From Adiantum capillus-veneris (lineage: Eukaryota; Streptophyta; Polypodiopsida; Polypodiales; Pteridaceae), in assembly GCA_014529385.2 (NCBI GenBank), contig CM043969.1:19578446-19642445 (forward strand): a stretch of DNA of 64,000 bases, read 5' to 3'. The stretch's first letter is position 1, and each line of letters begins with the position of its first letter. Both the position numbers and the translations under genes were made by a program. A model generated the notes under the pieces. It was not told the DNA's origin, made no database searches, and worked only from the letters and a program-made list of their open reading frames with translations. Of the stretch, positions 23,951 to 38,080 are shown one piece after another.

Positions 23951-24399
23951 TCGGCATGAGCGTGGAGAAAAAAAAATCTTGGCGTTCTTTTCTTCAGGTC
24001 AAAACATATTCAACTTTTATCCATCGTTCAGTTCTCCCAAAAGAATGAGTAAGAAAACTGAAGTTCATCAAGTACAATCTCTAAGCCCTTCATTTATCAA
24101 AGTCACTTTCTCGGCCCGGTAGTCAACCACGGCGTAGTTCTTGTGGTACCAAGGGATCCCGAGTAGAACGTCACTCACGTGCCCTGAACACCCCTGTCAT
24201 TGCAAACGAAGTTTGCCAATGCTCGGTGTAATGGCAACATCCCATCCGGGTGCCAGTCGAACTACCTCCGCCTGTGGCGTCAATCTGTCGGACGTAGTTC
24301 CAAATCGAGCCGCCAATTCCAAGTGAAAAGAAGTTGGCCTTGGCTCCTTCAAAAGAGCTTCCTGATCCTTCACTTTGCCCCAAAAAAAGCGGCAAAGTT

Positions 24400-26032
24400 T
24401 GTACTTTCATTCATTTGATTCGGTGCAAGTCCCACGCAATGTGGTACCAGTTCTACTTTTCTATCTACCTTTTCTACCACATTCCTCAGCTGCTCTCGAA
24501 CTCTCAGACCTGTCGTCGTCTTTATCATTCTGTTCTTTCTGTGCCTTATCAGGGCACTTCGCGGAAATATGTCCATGTTCCCCGCATCCAAAGCACTTCC
24601 CCTCTCTGATGAAGCGAGCTCTCTCCTCAGGAGTAAGCTTAGGTCGTGCATCCTTTTTTTTTCTCTGGGTTGCTCTTTTTCATTCTACTTTCATTCCCAG
24701 AAGTCTGTTCGGCTCGTTGTGTCATGGCCTCATCTGTGGGGTAGGTCAGACTGCCAGAGTGAATGGCAAAGCCCCGCTTCGCATGACTCATCAACTCCTG
24801 AATAGAAGCTGACTTCTGTTCCAAGCAGTGATCTCGGATCTCTGTAGGTAGACCCAAGGTAAACCGCTCAATCTGTTCTCTGAATGAGATCGTCTTGAAT
24901 GAAGAGGCGGGTAGAAAAGAGCTCCAGAATCTTTCACAATAAGAATTCATTGTATCGCTCTTGGTCATCCGGAGATGGTTCCAAGCAGCTCGTATATCTC
25001 GCTCAAACTCTTGAGTCAACCAAGAAGAAATAAAAAGCCTCTTGAATTTCAGCCATGTAACTGGCACAGTCTTGCTTAATAGAAGCGTGGACCACCAAGT
25101 ACGAGCATTCCCCTCAGAGTAAGAGGCAGCTCTCCGAATCTTGGAGTGCTCTGAATAGCGTCTTCCCGCAAAAGCGATGTCAAACTGCTGTATAAAAGAC
25201 AAAGCCTTCGAAGCATCTGAGTAACCTGAAAAGTATCAAACTTGATCGAGTGGCCACCTTCCTTAAACTCTCGGACTTTCTTGCTTTTATCTTCGAGAAA
25301 GTCATACTGGTTGGCTTTGTAAAAATTCTTCTTGTTCGCAAAAAAAACTTTCCGTCATCGGAATCTGAGCTGTCTGTAGACGAGTCCTCAAGAGAACTGT
25401 CAGTCTCTGGGCGAGATGTAGCCTTCTTTGCCTTTTTCTTGCCCGTTCCAAAGCTTTGTGTCTTGCTTCGCTTTTTGCTTTTTTCTGTCTTCTTCGCTCT
25501 AATCCGAGGAGCTAGAAGAACTGTCAGAAGAAGAAGAAGAAGAACTGGGTACTCCTTCAAATCGAACACGCTTCTTCCGTTTCTTTGCTTTGTCGAATGT
25601 CGACTGACGACCCAAATATCCCGGGAAGTCAGTACCTTTGTTCTGCTTTTTGCCGTGCTTTTTGCCTTTCTTTTGCACGTCGAAAAGCTGAGCAATCCAT
25701 GCATCAACCACGTTCTCCAGTTCCTTCTCCGTATATTTCTTGGAGGCAGAAGGTTTCTTGAGAGCGGGTTTCGGGAGTGGTGTTGTGGTTCTCTGCCACT
25801 CCATCTGTACCTCTTTCAAAGAGGTCTGGTTCATATATTTTACCATCTTCGGGTCCTTGGCAAAATTGAGCATCATCTTTGTTGCATCGCCAATCAATTG
25901 ACGACGCTCCATCTCTGTTTGCTCCGCCTGAGTAGGCCGAGGCGGGCCATACTCTCTGTCTGAATCTTCGTTGTGATCCCAGCCCGCATCTCCAGATGCA
26001 GAGGGAGTCGACTGATCATTGCCTGAAGCCAT
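24400..26032 (-). pseudogene. gag: Gag of array unit 1, frameshifted
   Basis: The probable start is the ATG at 26032 (MASGNDQSTPSASGD), about 60 bp after the primer site. An acidic, lysine-rich and serine-rich N-terminal region follows. The Gag core (WWSTLLLSK, FERDIRAAWNHL, FTLGLPTEI; 24639-25202) resembles plant gypsy Gag. A CCHC knuckle (CFGCGEHGHISAKC) lies near 24560. At least three frame changes and a TAG break the frame, one of them a lost G in a CAGGG run near 25206. All three units share these breaks. Confidence 0.8.
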
Positions 26033-26093
26033 AGGTGCCGCGGAAAAAAAAAAATTCGGGGATCGGATTTCCCGTAGAAGAGAAATCGGCCGT

Positions 26094-26105
26094 GCTCTGA
26101 TACCA
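26094..26105 (-). other. Primer binding site, tRNA-iMet, array unit 1
   Basis: Minus strand TGGTATCAGAGC, one base from the LTR end. Identical sites serve unit 2 (32080-32091) and unit 3 (38068-38079). Confidence 0.93.
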
Positions 26106-26106
26106 C

Positions 26107-26663
26107 TGTAACAAACTTGGACACTCCACGTCAAGAATCAACCGCGACAGCACCAAATAACCACTTCAAAACAATTCACAGATCACAATAGATTTGCACT
26201 GGCCCGGCGGAGTTCCGTGCCTAGAGATATTGGCCCCAAAGACTGGCGCCCCTTTCGGTATTTCTTTTTGTATTAATCAATCATCAAAGTACAAGAGAGC
26301 GGTTAGGGTTTCACTCTCAGACTCTGCGTCCAGATGCTCTGAGAAGTGAGGCCCTCACCACTAATTTAAAGGTTACAAGGGATGCCCAAAAGCAGAGCCC
26401 CAAAAGCTTTTAAAATCAAAAGCATCAGTTCTCTCTCTCTCTTAGAGAGTCTTTTCTCTTCTTTTTTTTTTTAAAAAGCAAAAGCAAAATTCGCGTCGCT
26501 CATCATTTTCCAAAAAAAAAAAAAAAAAAAAATAATAATAATAATCCGCCTCCGCGATTTCCGGAATTTAGGGTTTTTGGCAAAAATTAGGGTTTGCAGG
26601 AATTTTAGGGTTTCTGGCAGAAATTAGGGTTTCTGCTGTCCGCCACGTCATCACTTTGTGACA
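26107..26663 (-). repeat. Array LTR 2
   Basis: 557 bp. It differs from the other three mainly at the A run, which is shorter and followed by a TAA triplet expansion (about 26513-26545). Shared by units 1 and 2. Confidence 0.92.
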
Positions 26664-27270
26664 TACCCCCCTCTTGAAAGCATTGTAATCGACCGCGATT
26701 ACGCCTGCAAAACCGACAAAAGCCATAAACCGTCTTAGCAGACACTGACTGTTAGTACCTACGTACTAGGAACACACATCTAGCACATGTACAAAATCGA
26801 CAGTCACATCACACGACATCACAGGACATCACCAGACATCACAGGACATCACATGACATTCAACATTCATTCGGATCTTAGACCATGATTTATCGGCAAT
26901 GTAGCTAGCAATCACATCTAGGTCCAATCGGGACCCTCATCGATGTCCGATTGACTAACCCCTATTGCAACCATGTCTATTCGAGATCAATCAGACCAAA
27001 ATGCTGCAGTCATTTCGGCTATCAGTTCCTGTACTCACAAGAAGTCAAGAACAAATCAGTATCATAATCAGGAATTCCATTTCATAAAGTCATCCAGCAG
27101 AATACTGTCAGCTCTCAGTATCCCTGAAGCTCAAAGAGACATCAGTGACTTTAGTATCAAAATCGAGGCATCTGTTGACAAAGGAGTGGAGCGACTCCCC
27201 TCTTGTGCATCCCACTGCACCAGATCTTCGGCCAAGCTGAGTTTCTGGGTTCCGTTTGGAGTAGACTATG

Positions 27271-29936
27271 CTAAACCAAAACATCGAGGTAAAGTTTCAC
27301 AATCCGAGGAGTATCTGCTAGGTCCTCCTCCTCCATCCACTTCGCATCAAATGCAGGAAAGTTCTTGAACTTAACCAAGAACCGCCTTCGGACTTTACCT
27401 TTCTTCGTATCATTATGTGCCAAAATCTGTTCAGGAACAAGGATCTCCTCGTTTTCTTCCACTTCGGGTTGCTCATCAGGCTCCCCATCATCAGGCACAT
27501 CACCTTTAAAAGGTTTCAAGAGATTCACATGAAATGCATTGTGAATCCTCCAAGTATCTGGCAGTTTCAATCGGAAGGAGACTTCATTTATCTTTTCAGT
27601 AATCTGGAAAGGGCCGTAGTATCGCATACTAAGCTTTGGAAAAAGCCTCTCCTTTCCCTTGTTCTTTCGTAGGCGTGCCTTCTCAAAACGTAAGAGCACC
27701 CAATCATCCTCCTTCAATTTCATGTCGCGACGACGGCGATCCGCTGCCTTTTTCTGTCGTTCTTGAGACTTCTGCAAAGTCTCGCGAACCTTGGCAAAAG
27801 CCGTATCCAGATCTCGCGTATATTTATCCGCTTCAAAGATCTTATCTTTCGTGCTCAGGAAGGGTGGAACCTTCGCAGCACCTTCAACAATCTCAAATGG
27901 CGCCTTACCCGTCGACGAGTGTATCGTGTTATTGTAGGCAAATTCCACCAGAGGTAAATATCTTTCCCATTGAGTCTTCTGATCTGAGATATAAGACTTC
28001 AATAAATCTAGAACCACTGAATTGGCAATCTCGGATTGCCCATCAGTCTGCGGGTGGAACGATGACGAGAACTGTAACCGCGTGCCAATGTTCTCCCAAA
28101 TTGCCTTCCAAAACAAACTCGTAAATCTGGGGTCTCTGTCGGAGACAATTGTCTCAGGCATGCCATGTAATCGGAAAATCATCGTGATCATTCTGTATTC
28201 TCGGGAGATCAAAAAAATTAAATCCATTTCAATATTTTCCCAGGGGCGGGTGGGTATGGGTAAAGGCTGTAACAATCCCTGTGCCTTATGCCTGTCAAAC
28301 TTGACCTTCTGGCATACTGAGCAACTGCGCACAAACTCTTCCACATCTTTCTTGAGTCTCGGCCAAAAGAAATATCTCTCTACCCCTTTCATGGTGGTAG
28401 CAATGCCGCGGTGACCCGTAAAAGGTGGACAATGGCATTCAGTCATAACCTTTTCCCTCAACGGCTGTGTAACGCACAACATAGTCTTTTTCATCAAGTA
28501 GCCTTCCCGAAGGGAGTATCCAGCTACTGTCTCTCCATCCCGTATCCGTGTGAAAATATCTGCAAAATCTGTATCTGTGGCACACTGATCGACCATATCC
28601 TCGAAGCTCCTATAATGTATCGCGGAAATAGCCAGAACCAACGGTTTTCGAGACAAAGCATCTGCCACCACATTCTTTTGTCCCTGCACATGGACAATCT
28701 GGAAGTGGAACTGTGACAAGATGTTCACCCACCGCATCTGCTTTTCCGAAAGCTGCTTCTGTGAACAGAAGTAGCGCAAACTCTGATGGTCTGTAAAGAC
28801 AGTAAAATCCGCTCCGAGTAGGTAATGCCGCCACTGAGTAAGAGCATGGATAACCGCCAAAAGCTCTTTCTCATAGATCTGTGCTGTCATCTCCGGCCTA
28901 GAGAACAAACGGCTCTCGTAAGCTATGACATGGCCTTCTTGCATCAAGACCGCACCCAGACTACGACCACAAGCATCACAATATACTTCGAATGACTTCT
29001 GCAAGTCCGGCAAAGTCAAAATAGGTCCCGTAGTCAATTTCTCTTTCAATGTCTGAAAGGCAGTCCCCTCTGTGGGTCCCACGAAAAAGGTACTCCTTTC
29101 TGTGTCAAGATATGCAAAGGGGAAGCAACCTCTGCAAACTTTCGTATGAACCGCCTGTAGTATGAACATAGTCCCAAGAAGCTTCTAACTTCATGGACAT
29201 TCCTCAAATCGGGCCAATCACGGATAGTCTCTATCTTGGCCGGGTCCATTTGCACTCCTGTTGTGTTGCTGACACAATGTGTCCCAAAAAGTGTATCCAT
29301 GGTAGGAAAAAATTCACTTTTCTTTGCATTAATCACTAGCGTGTGATCTCGTAATGCCTAAAAGACTTGAAGCAGATGATCTCTGTGTTCTGCCTCATTC
29401 TTCGAGAAAACAATGATGTCGTCAAAGAAAGTGCCAACAAATAGCCTGTACTCTCGAAAAATCCTGTCCATCATCCGGTTAAATGTCGCAGGAGCATTGG
29501 TTAAGCCAAAAGGCATCACCAAAAACTCAAATAACCCAAAAGTCGTCCGAAAAGCTGTCTTGTAGACATCTCCTGGCGCTATCCTGATCTGATGATATCC
29601 ACTCTTCAAGTCAATCCTGCTAAAGCACGAGGATCCCTGTAACCTGTCGAGTATATCATCGATCCTAGGAATCGGAAATCTGTTCTTGATGGTGATTTCG
29701 TTGAGAGTGCTATAATCGATGCACATTCTCCAAGATCTGTCTTTCTTCAAAATCAACAACACTGGAGAGCAATACGGTGAAGTACTAAGCTGGACAAGAC
29801 CCTTTTCCAAGAGGTCTTTCACTGAGTTCATAATCTTTTCATTCTGTACTCGGCTCACACGATAAGGTGGCCGATTCGGTGGCGTGCTTCCAGATATCAG
29901 GTCAATGGTATGATCTTCAAGCCCTCTCAAAAGCAA
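27271..29936 (-). pseudogene. pol: Pol of array unit 2
   Basis: Same domains, TAG stop and integrase deletion as unit 1. In addition one C is missing in the GGGTCCCAC run near 29078, which splits the frame between the RT connection and RNase H. Confidence 0.88.
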
Positions 29937-30385
29937 TCGGCATGAGCGTGGAGAAAAAAAAATCTTGGCGTTCTTTTTTTCAGGTCAAAACATATTCAAC
30001 TTTTATCCATCGTTCAGTTCTCCCAAAAGAATGAGTAAGAAAACTGAAGTTCATCAAGTACAATCTCTAAGCCCTTCATTTATCAAAGTCACTTTCTCGG
30101 CCCGGTAGTCAACCACGGCGTAGTTCTTGTGGTACCAAGGGATCCCGAGTAGAACGTCACTCACGTGCCCTGAACACCCCTGTCATTGCAAACGAAGTTT
30201 GCCAATGCTCGGTGTAATGGCAACATCCCATCCGGGTGCCAGTCGAACTACCTCCGCCTGTGGCGTCAATCTGTCGGACGTAGTTCCAAATCGAGCCGCC
30301 AATTCCAAGTGAAAAGAAGTTGGCCTTGGCTCCTTCAAAAGAGCTTCCTGATCCTTCACTTTGCCCCAAAAAAAGCGGCAAAGTT

Positions 30386-32018
30386 TGTACTTTCATTCAT
30401 TTGATTCGGTGCAAGTCCCACGCAATGTGGTACCAGTTCTACTTTTCTATCTACCTTTTCTACCACATTCCTCAGCTGCTCTCGAACTCTCAGACCTGTC
30501 GTCGTCTTTATCATTCTGTTCTTTCTGTGCCTTATCAGGGCACTTCGCGGAAATATGTCCATGTTCCCCGCATCCAAAGCACTTCCCCTCTCTGATGAAG
30601 CGAGCTCTCTCCTCAGGAGTAAGCTTAGGTCGTGCATCCTTTTTTTTTCTCTGGGTTGCTCTTTTTCATTCTACTTTCATTCCCAGAAGTCTGTTCGGCT
30701 CGTTGTGTCATGGCCTCATCTGTGGGGTAGGTCAGACTGCCAGAGTGAATGGCAAAGCCCCGCTTCGCATGACTCATCAACTCCTGAATAGAAGCTGACT
30801 TCTGTTCCAAGCAGTGATCTCGGATCTCTGTAGGTAGACCCAAGGTAAACCGCTCAATCTGTTCTCTGAATGAGATCGTCTTGAATGAAGAGGCGGGTAG
30901 AAAAGAGCTCCAGAATCTTTCACAATAAGAATTCATTGTATCGCTCTTGGTCATCCAGAGATGGTTCCAAGCAGCTCGTATATCTCGCTCAAACTCTTGA
31001 GTCAACCAAGAAGAAATAAAAAGCCTCTTGAATTTCAGCCATGTAACTGGCACAGTCTTGCTTAATAGAAGCGTGGACCACCAAGTACGAGCATTCCCCT
31101 CAGAGTAAGAGGCAGCTCTCCGAATCTTGGAGTGCTCTGAATAGCGTCTTCCCGCAAAAGCGATGTCAAACTGCTGTATAAAAGACAAAGCCTTCGAAGC
31201 ATCTGAGTAACCTGAAAAGTATCAAACTTGATCGAGTGGCCACCTTCCTTAAACTCTCGGACTTTCTTGCTTTTATCTTCGAGAAAGTCATACTGGTTGG
31301 CTTTGTAAAAATTCTTCTTGTTCGCAAAAAAAACTTTCCGTCATCGGAATCTGAGCTGTCTGTAGACGAGTCCTCAAGAGAACTGTCAGTCTCTGGGCGA
31401 GATGTAGCCTTCTTTGCCTTTTTCTTGCCCGTTCCAAAGCTTTGTGTCTTGCTTCGCTTTTTGCTTTTTTCTGTCTTCTTCGCTCTAATCCGAGGAGCTA
31501 GAAGAACTGTCAGAAGAAGAAGAAGAAGAACTGGGTACTCCTTCAAATCGAACACGCTTCTTCCGTTTCTTTGCTTTGTCGAATGTCGACTGACGACCCA
31601 AATATCCCGGGAAGTCAGTACCTTTGTTCTGCTTTTTGCCGTGCTTTTTGCCTTTCTTTTGCACGTCGAAAAGCTGAGCAATCCATGCATCAACCACGTT
31701 CTCCAGTTCCTTCTCCGTATATTTCTTGGAGGCAGAAGGTTTCTTGAGAGCGGGTTTCGGGAGTGGTGTTGTGGTTCTCTGCCACTCCATCTGTACCTCT
31801 TTCAAAGAGGTCTGGTTCATATATTTTACCATCTTCGGGTCCTTGGCAAAATTGAGCATCATCTTTGTTGCATCGCCAATCAATTGACGACGCTCCATCT
31901 CTGTTTGCTCCGCCTGAGTAGGCCGAGGCGGGCCATACTCTCTGTCTGAATCTTCGTTGTGATCCCAGCCCGCATCTCCAGATGCAGAGGGAGTCGACTG
32001 ATCATTGCCTGAAGCCAT
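30386..32018 (-). pseudogene. gag: Gag of array unit 2, frameshifted
   Basis: Same breaks as unit 1, with the ATG at 32018. One extra substitution (G to A on the plus strand at about 30957) changes R to W in the Gag core. Confidence 0.8.
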
Positions 32019-32092
32019 AGGTGCCGCGGAAAAAAAAAAATTCGGGGATCGGATTTCCCGTAGAAGAGAAATCGGCCGTGCTCTGATACCAC

Positions 32093-32650
32093 TGTAACAA
32101 ACTTGGACACTCCACGTCAAGAATCAACCGCGACAGCACCAAATAACCACTTCAAAACAATTCACAGATCACAATAGATTTGCACTGGCCCGGCGGAGTT
32201 CCGTGCCTAGAGATATTGGCCCCAAAGACTGGCGCCCCTTTCGGTATTTCTTTTTGTATTAATCAATCATCAAAGTACAAGAGAGCGGTTAGGGTTTCAC
32301 TCTCAGACTCTGCGTCCAGATGCTCTGAGAAGTGAGGCCCTCACCACTAATTTAAAGGTTACAAGGGATGCCCAAAAGCAGAGCCCCAAAAGCTTTTAAA
32401 ATCAAAAGCATCAGTTCTCTCTCTCTCTTAGAGAGTCTTTTCTCTTCTTTTTTTTTTTAAAAAGCAAAAGCAAAATTCGCGTCGCTCATCATTTTCCAAA
32501 AAAAAAAAAAAAAAAAAAAAAAATTTAATAATCCGCCTCCGCGATTTCCGGAATTTAGGGTTTTTGGCAAAAATTAGGGTTTGCAGGAATTTTAGGGTTT
32601 CTGGCAGAAATTAGGGTTTCTGCTGTCCGCCACGTCATCACTTTGTGACA
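32093..32650 (-). repeat. Array LTR 3
   Basis: 558 bp, shared by units 2 and 3. It has the longest A run (about 28). Confidence 0.92.
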
Positions 32651-33257
32651 TACCCCCCTCTTGAAAGCATTGTAATCGACCGCGATTACGCCTGCAAAAC
32701 CGACAAAAGCCATAAACCGTCTTAGCAGACACTGACTGTTAGTACCTACGTACTAGGAACACACATCTAGCACATGTACAAAATCGACAGTCACATCACA
32801 CGACATCACAGGACATCACCAGACATCACAGGACATCACATGACATTCAACATTCATTCGGATCTTAGACCATGATTTATCGGCAATGTAGCTAGCAATC
32901 ACATCTAGGTCCAATCGGGACCCTCATCGATGTCCGATTGACTAACCCCTATTGCAACCATGTCTATTCGAGATCAATCAGACCAAAATGCTGCAGTCAT
33001 TTCGGCTATCAGTTCCTGTACTCACAAGAAGTCAAGAACAAATCAGTATCATAATCAGGAATTCCATTTCATAAAGTCATCCAGCAGAATACTGTCAGCT
33101 CTCAGTATCCCTGAAGCTCAAAGAGACATCAGTGACTTTAGTATCAAAATCGAGGCATCTGTTGACAAAGGAGTGGAGCGACTCCCCTCTTGTGCATCCC
33201 ACTGCACCAGATCTTCGGCCAAGCTGAGTTTCTGGGTTCCGTTTGGAGTAGACTATG

Positions 33258-35924
33258 CTAAACCAAAACATCGAGGTAAAGTTTCACAATCCGAGGAGTA
33301 TCTGCTAGGTCCTCCTCCTCCATCCACTTCGCATCAAATGCAGGAAAGTTCTTGAACTTAACCAAGAACCGCCTTCGGACTTTACCTTTCTTCGTATCAT
33401 TATGTGCCAAAATCTGTTCAGGAACAAGGATCTCCTCGTTTTCTTCCACTTCGGGTTGCTCATCAGGCTCCCCATCATCAGGCACATCACCTTTAAAAGG
33501 TTTCAAGAGATTCACATGAAATGCATTGTGAATCCTCCAAGTATCTGGCAGTTTCAATCGGAAGGAGACTTCATTTATCTTTTCAGTAATCTGGAAAGGG
33601 CCGTAGTATCGCATACTAAGCTTTGGAAAAAGCCTCTCCTTTCCCTTGTTCTTTCGTAGGCGTGCCTTCTCAAAACGTAAGAGCACCCAATCATCCTCCT
33701 TCAATTTCATGTCGCGACGACGGCGATCCGCTGCCTTTTTCTGTCGTTCTTGAGACTTCTGCAAAGTCTCGCGAACCTTGGCAAAAGCCGTATCCAGATC
33801 TCGCGTATATTTATCCGCTTCAAAGATCTTATCTTTCGTGCTCAGGAAGGGTGGAACCTTCGCAGCACCTTCAACAATCTCAAATGGCGCCTTACCCGTC
33901 GACGAGTGTATCGTGTTATTGTAGGCAAATTCCACCAGAGGTAAATATCTTTCCCATTGAGTCTTCTGATCTGAGATATAAGACTTCAATAAATCTAGAA
34001 CCACTGAATTGGCAATCTCGGATTGCCCATCAGTCTGCGGGTGGAACGATGACGAGAACTGTAACCGCGTGCCAATGTTCTCTCAAATTGCCTTCCAAAA
34101 CAAACTCGTAAATCTGGGGTCTCTGTCGGAGACAATTGTCTCAGGCATGCCATGTAATCGGAAAATCATCGTGATCATTCTGTATTCTCGGGAGATCAAA
34201 AAAATTAAATCCATTTCAATATTTTCCCAGGGGCGGGTGGGTATGGGTAAAGGCTGTAACAATCCCTGTGCCTTATGCCTGTCAAACTTGACCTTCTGGC
34301 ATACTGAGCAACTGCGCACAAACTCTTCCACATCTTTCTTGAGTCTCGGCCAAAAGAAATATCTCTCTACCCCTTTCATGGTGGTAGCAATGCCGCGGTG
34401 ACCCGTAAAAGGTGGACAATGGCATTCAGTCATAACCTTTTCCCTCAACGGCTGTGTAACGCACAACATAGTCTTTTTCATCAAGTAGCCTTCCCGAAGG
34501 GAGTATCCAGCTACTGTCTCTCCATCCCGTATCCGTGTGAAAATATCTGCAAAATCTGTATCTGTGGCACACTGATCGACCATATCCTCGAAGCTCCTAT
34601 AATGTATCGCGGAAATAGCCAGAACCAACGGTTTTCGAGACAAAGCATCTGCCACCACATTCTTTTGTCCCTGCACATGGACAATCTGGAAGTGGAACTG
34701 TGACAAGATGTTCACCCACCGCATCTGCTTTTCCGAAAGCTGCTTCTGTGAACAGAAGTAGCGCAAACTCTGATGGTCTGTAAAGACAGTAAAATCCGCT
34801 CCGAGTAGGTAATGCCGCCACTGAGTAAGAGCATGGATAACCGCCAAAAGCTCTTTCTCATAGATCTGTGCTGTCATCTCCGGCCTAGAGAACAAACGGC
34901 TCTCGTAAGCTATGACATGGCCTTCTTGCATCAAGACCGCACCCAGACTACGACCACAAGCATCACAATATACTTCGAATGACTTCTGCAAGTCCGGCAA
35001 AGTCAAAATAGGTCCCGTAGTCAATTTCTCTTTCAATGTCTGAAAGGCAGTCCCCTCTGTGGGTCCCCACGAAAAAGGTACTCCTTTCTGTGTCAAGATA
35101 TGCAAAGGGGAAGCAACCTCTGCAAACTTTCGTATGAACCGCCTGTAGTATGAACATAGTCCCAAGAAGCTTCTAACTTCATGGACATTCCTCAAATCGG
35201 GCCAATCACGGATAGTCTCTATCTTGGCCGGGTCCATTTGCACTCCTGTTGTGTTGCTGACACAATGTGTCCCAAAAAGTGTATCCATGGTAGGAAAAAA
35301 TTCACTTTTCTTTGCATTAATCACTAGCGTGTGATCTCGTAATGCCTAAAAGACTTGAAGCAGATGATCTCTGTGTTCTGCCTCATTCTTCGAGAAAACA
35401 ATGATGTCGTCAAAGAAAGTGCCAACAAATAGCCTGTACTCTCGAAAAATCCTGTCCATCATCCGGTTAAATGTCGCAGGAGCATTGGTTAAGCCAAAAG
35501 GCATCACCAAAAACTCAAATAACCCAAAAGTCGTCCGAAAAGCTGTCTTGTAGACATCTCCTGGCGCTATCCTGATCTGATGATATCCACTCTTCAAGTC
35601 AATCCTGCTAAAGCACGAGGATCCCTGTAACCTGTCGAGTATATCATCGATCCTAGGAATCGGAAATCTGTTCTTGATGGTGATTTCGTTGAGAGTGCTA
35701 TAATCGATGCACATTCTCCAAGATCTGTCTTTCTTCAAAATCAACAACACTGGAGAGCAATACGGTGAAGTACTAAGCTGGACAAGACCCTTTTCCAAGA
35801 GGTCTTTCACTGAGTTCATAATCTTTTCATTCTGTACTCGGCTCACACGATAAGGTGGCCGATTCGGTGGCGTGCTTCCAGATATCAGGTCAATGGTATG
35901 ATCTTCAAGCCCTCTCAAAAGCAA
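33258..35924 (-). pseudogene. pol: Pol of array unit 3
   Basis: Same TAG and integrase deletion as unit 1, plus a private nonsense change W to TGA in the integrase at 34081-34083 (C to T on the plus strand). It lacks the single-base loss of unit 2. Confidence 0.88.
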
Positions 35925-36373
35925 TCGGCATGAGCGTGGAGAAAAAAAAATCTTGGCGTTCTTTTCTTCAGGTCAAAACATATTCAACTTTTATCCATCG
36001 TTCAGTTCTCCCAAAAGAATGAGTAAGAAAACTGAAGTTCATCAAGTACAATCTCTAAGCCCTTCATTTATCAAAGTCACTTTCTCGGCCCGGTAGTCAA
36101 CCACGGCGTAGTTCTTGTGGTACCAAGGGATCCCGAGTAGAACGTCACTCACGTGCCCTGAACACCCCTGTCATTGCAAACGAAGTTTGCCAATGCTCGG
36201 TGTAATGGCAACATCCCATCCGGGTGCCAGTCGAACTACCTCCGCCTGTGGCGTCAATCTGTCGGATGTAGTTCCAAATCGAGCCGCCAATTCCAAGTGA
36301 AAAGAAGTTGGCCTTGGCTCCTTCAAAAGAGCTTCCTGATCCTTCACTTTGCCCCAAAAAAAGCGGCAAAGTT

Positions 36374-38006
36374 TGTACTTTCATTCATTTGATTCGGTGC
36401 AAGTCCCACGCAATGTGGTACCAGTTCTACTTTTCTATCTACCTTTTCTACCACATTCCTCAGCTGCTCTCGAACTCTCAGACCTGTCGTCGTCTTTATC
36501 ATTCTGTTCTTTCTGTGCCTTATCAGGGCACTTCGCGGAAATATGTCCATGTTCCCCGCATCCAAAGCACTTCCCCTCTCTGATGAAGCGAGCTCTCTCC
36601 TCAGGAGTAAGCTTAGGTCGTGCATCCTTTTTTTTTCTCTGGGTTGCTCTTTTTCATTCTACTTTCATTCCCAGAAGTCTGTTCGGCTCGTTGTGTCATG
36701 GCCTCATCTGTGGGGTAGGTCAGACTGCCAGAGTGAATGGCAAAGCCCCGCTTCGCATGACTCATCAACTCCTGAATAGAAGCTGACTTCTGTTCCAAGC
36801 AGTGATCTCGGATCTCTGTAGGTAGACCCAAGGTAAACCGCTCAATCTGTTCTCTGAATGAGATCGTCTTGAATGAAGAGGCGGGTAGAAAAGAGCTCCA
36901 GAATCTTTCACAATAAGAATTCATTGTATCGCTCTTGGTCATCCGGAGATGGTTCCAAGCAGCTCGTATATCTCGCTCAAACTCTTGAGTCAACCAAGAA
37001 GAAATAAAAAGCCTCTTGAATTTCAGCCATGTAACTGGCACAGTCTTGCTTAATAGAAGCGTGGACCACCAAGTACGAGCATTCCCCTCAGAGTAAGAGG
37101 CAGCTCTCCGAATCTTGGAGTGCTCTGAATAGCGTCTTCCCGCAAAAGCGATGTCAAACTGCTGTATAAAAGACAAAGCCTTCGAAGCATCTGAGTATCC
37201 TGAAAAGTATCAAACTTGATCGAGTGGCCACCTTCCTTAAACTCTCGGACTTTCTTGCTTTTATCTTCGAGAAAGTCATACTGGTTGGCTTTGTAAAAAT
37301 TCTTCTTGTTCGCAAAAAAAACTTTCCGTCATCGGAATCTGAGCTGTCTGTAGACGAGTCCTCAAGAGAACTGTCAATCTCTGGGCGAGATGTAGCCTTC
37401 TTTGCCTTTTTCTTGCCCGTTCCAAAGCTTTGTGTCTTGCTTCGCTTTTTGCTTTTTTCTGTCTTCTTCGCTCTAATCCGAGGAGCTAGAAGAACTGTCA
37501 GAAGAAGAAGAAGAAGAACTGGGTACTCCTTCAAATCGAACACGCTTCTTCCGTTTCTTTGCTTTGTCGAATGTCGACTGACGACCCAAATATCCCGGGA
37601 AGTCAGTACCTTTGTTCTGCTTTTTGCCGTGCTTTTTGCCTTTCTTTTGCACGTCGAAAAGCTGAGCAATCCATGCATCAACCACATTCTCCAGTTCCTT
37701 CTCCGTATATTTCTTGGAGGCAGAAGGTTTCTTGAGAGCGGGTTTCGGGAGTGGTGTTGTGGTTCTCTGCCACTCCATCTGTACCTCTTTCAAAGAGGTC
37801 TGGTTCATATATTTTACCATCTTCGGGTCCTTGGCAAAATTGAGCATCATCTTTGTTGCATCGCCAATCAATTGACGACGCTCCATCTCTGTTTGCTCCG
37901 CCTGAGTAGGCCGAGGCGGGCCATACTCTCTGTCTGAATCTTCGTTGTGATCCCAGCCCGCATCTCCAGATGCAGAGGGAGTCGACTGATCATTGCCTGA
38001 AGCCAT
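36374..38006 (-). pseudogene. gag: Gag of array unit 3, frameshifted
   Basis: Same breaks as unit 1, ATG at 38006. Private substitutions include positions near 36267, 37193, 37377, 37686 and 38038. Confidence 0.8.
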
Positions 38007-38080
38007 AGGTGCCGCGGAAAAAAAAAAAATCGGGGATTGGATTTCCCGTAGAAGAGAAATCGGCCGTGCTCTGATACCAC

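Noticed and set aside
25250-25963. 237-residue plus-strand frame repeated in all three array units
   Set aside because: It is the antisense of the lysine- and serine-rich Gag region; conservation only reflects the tandem copies.
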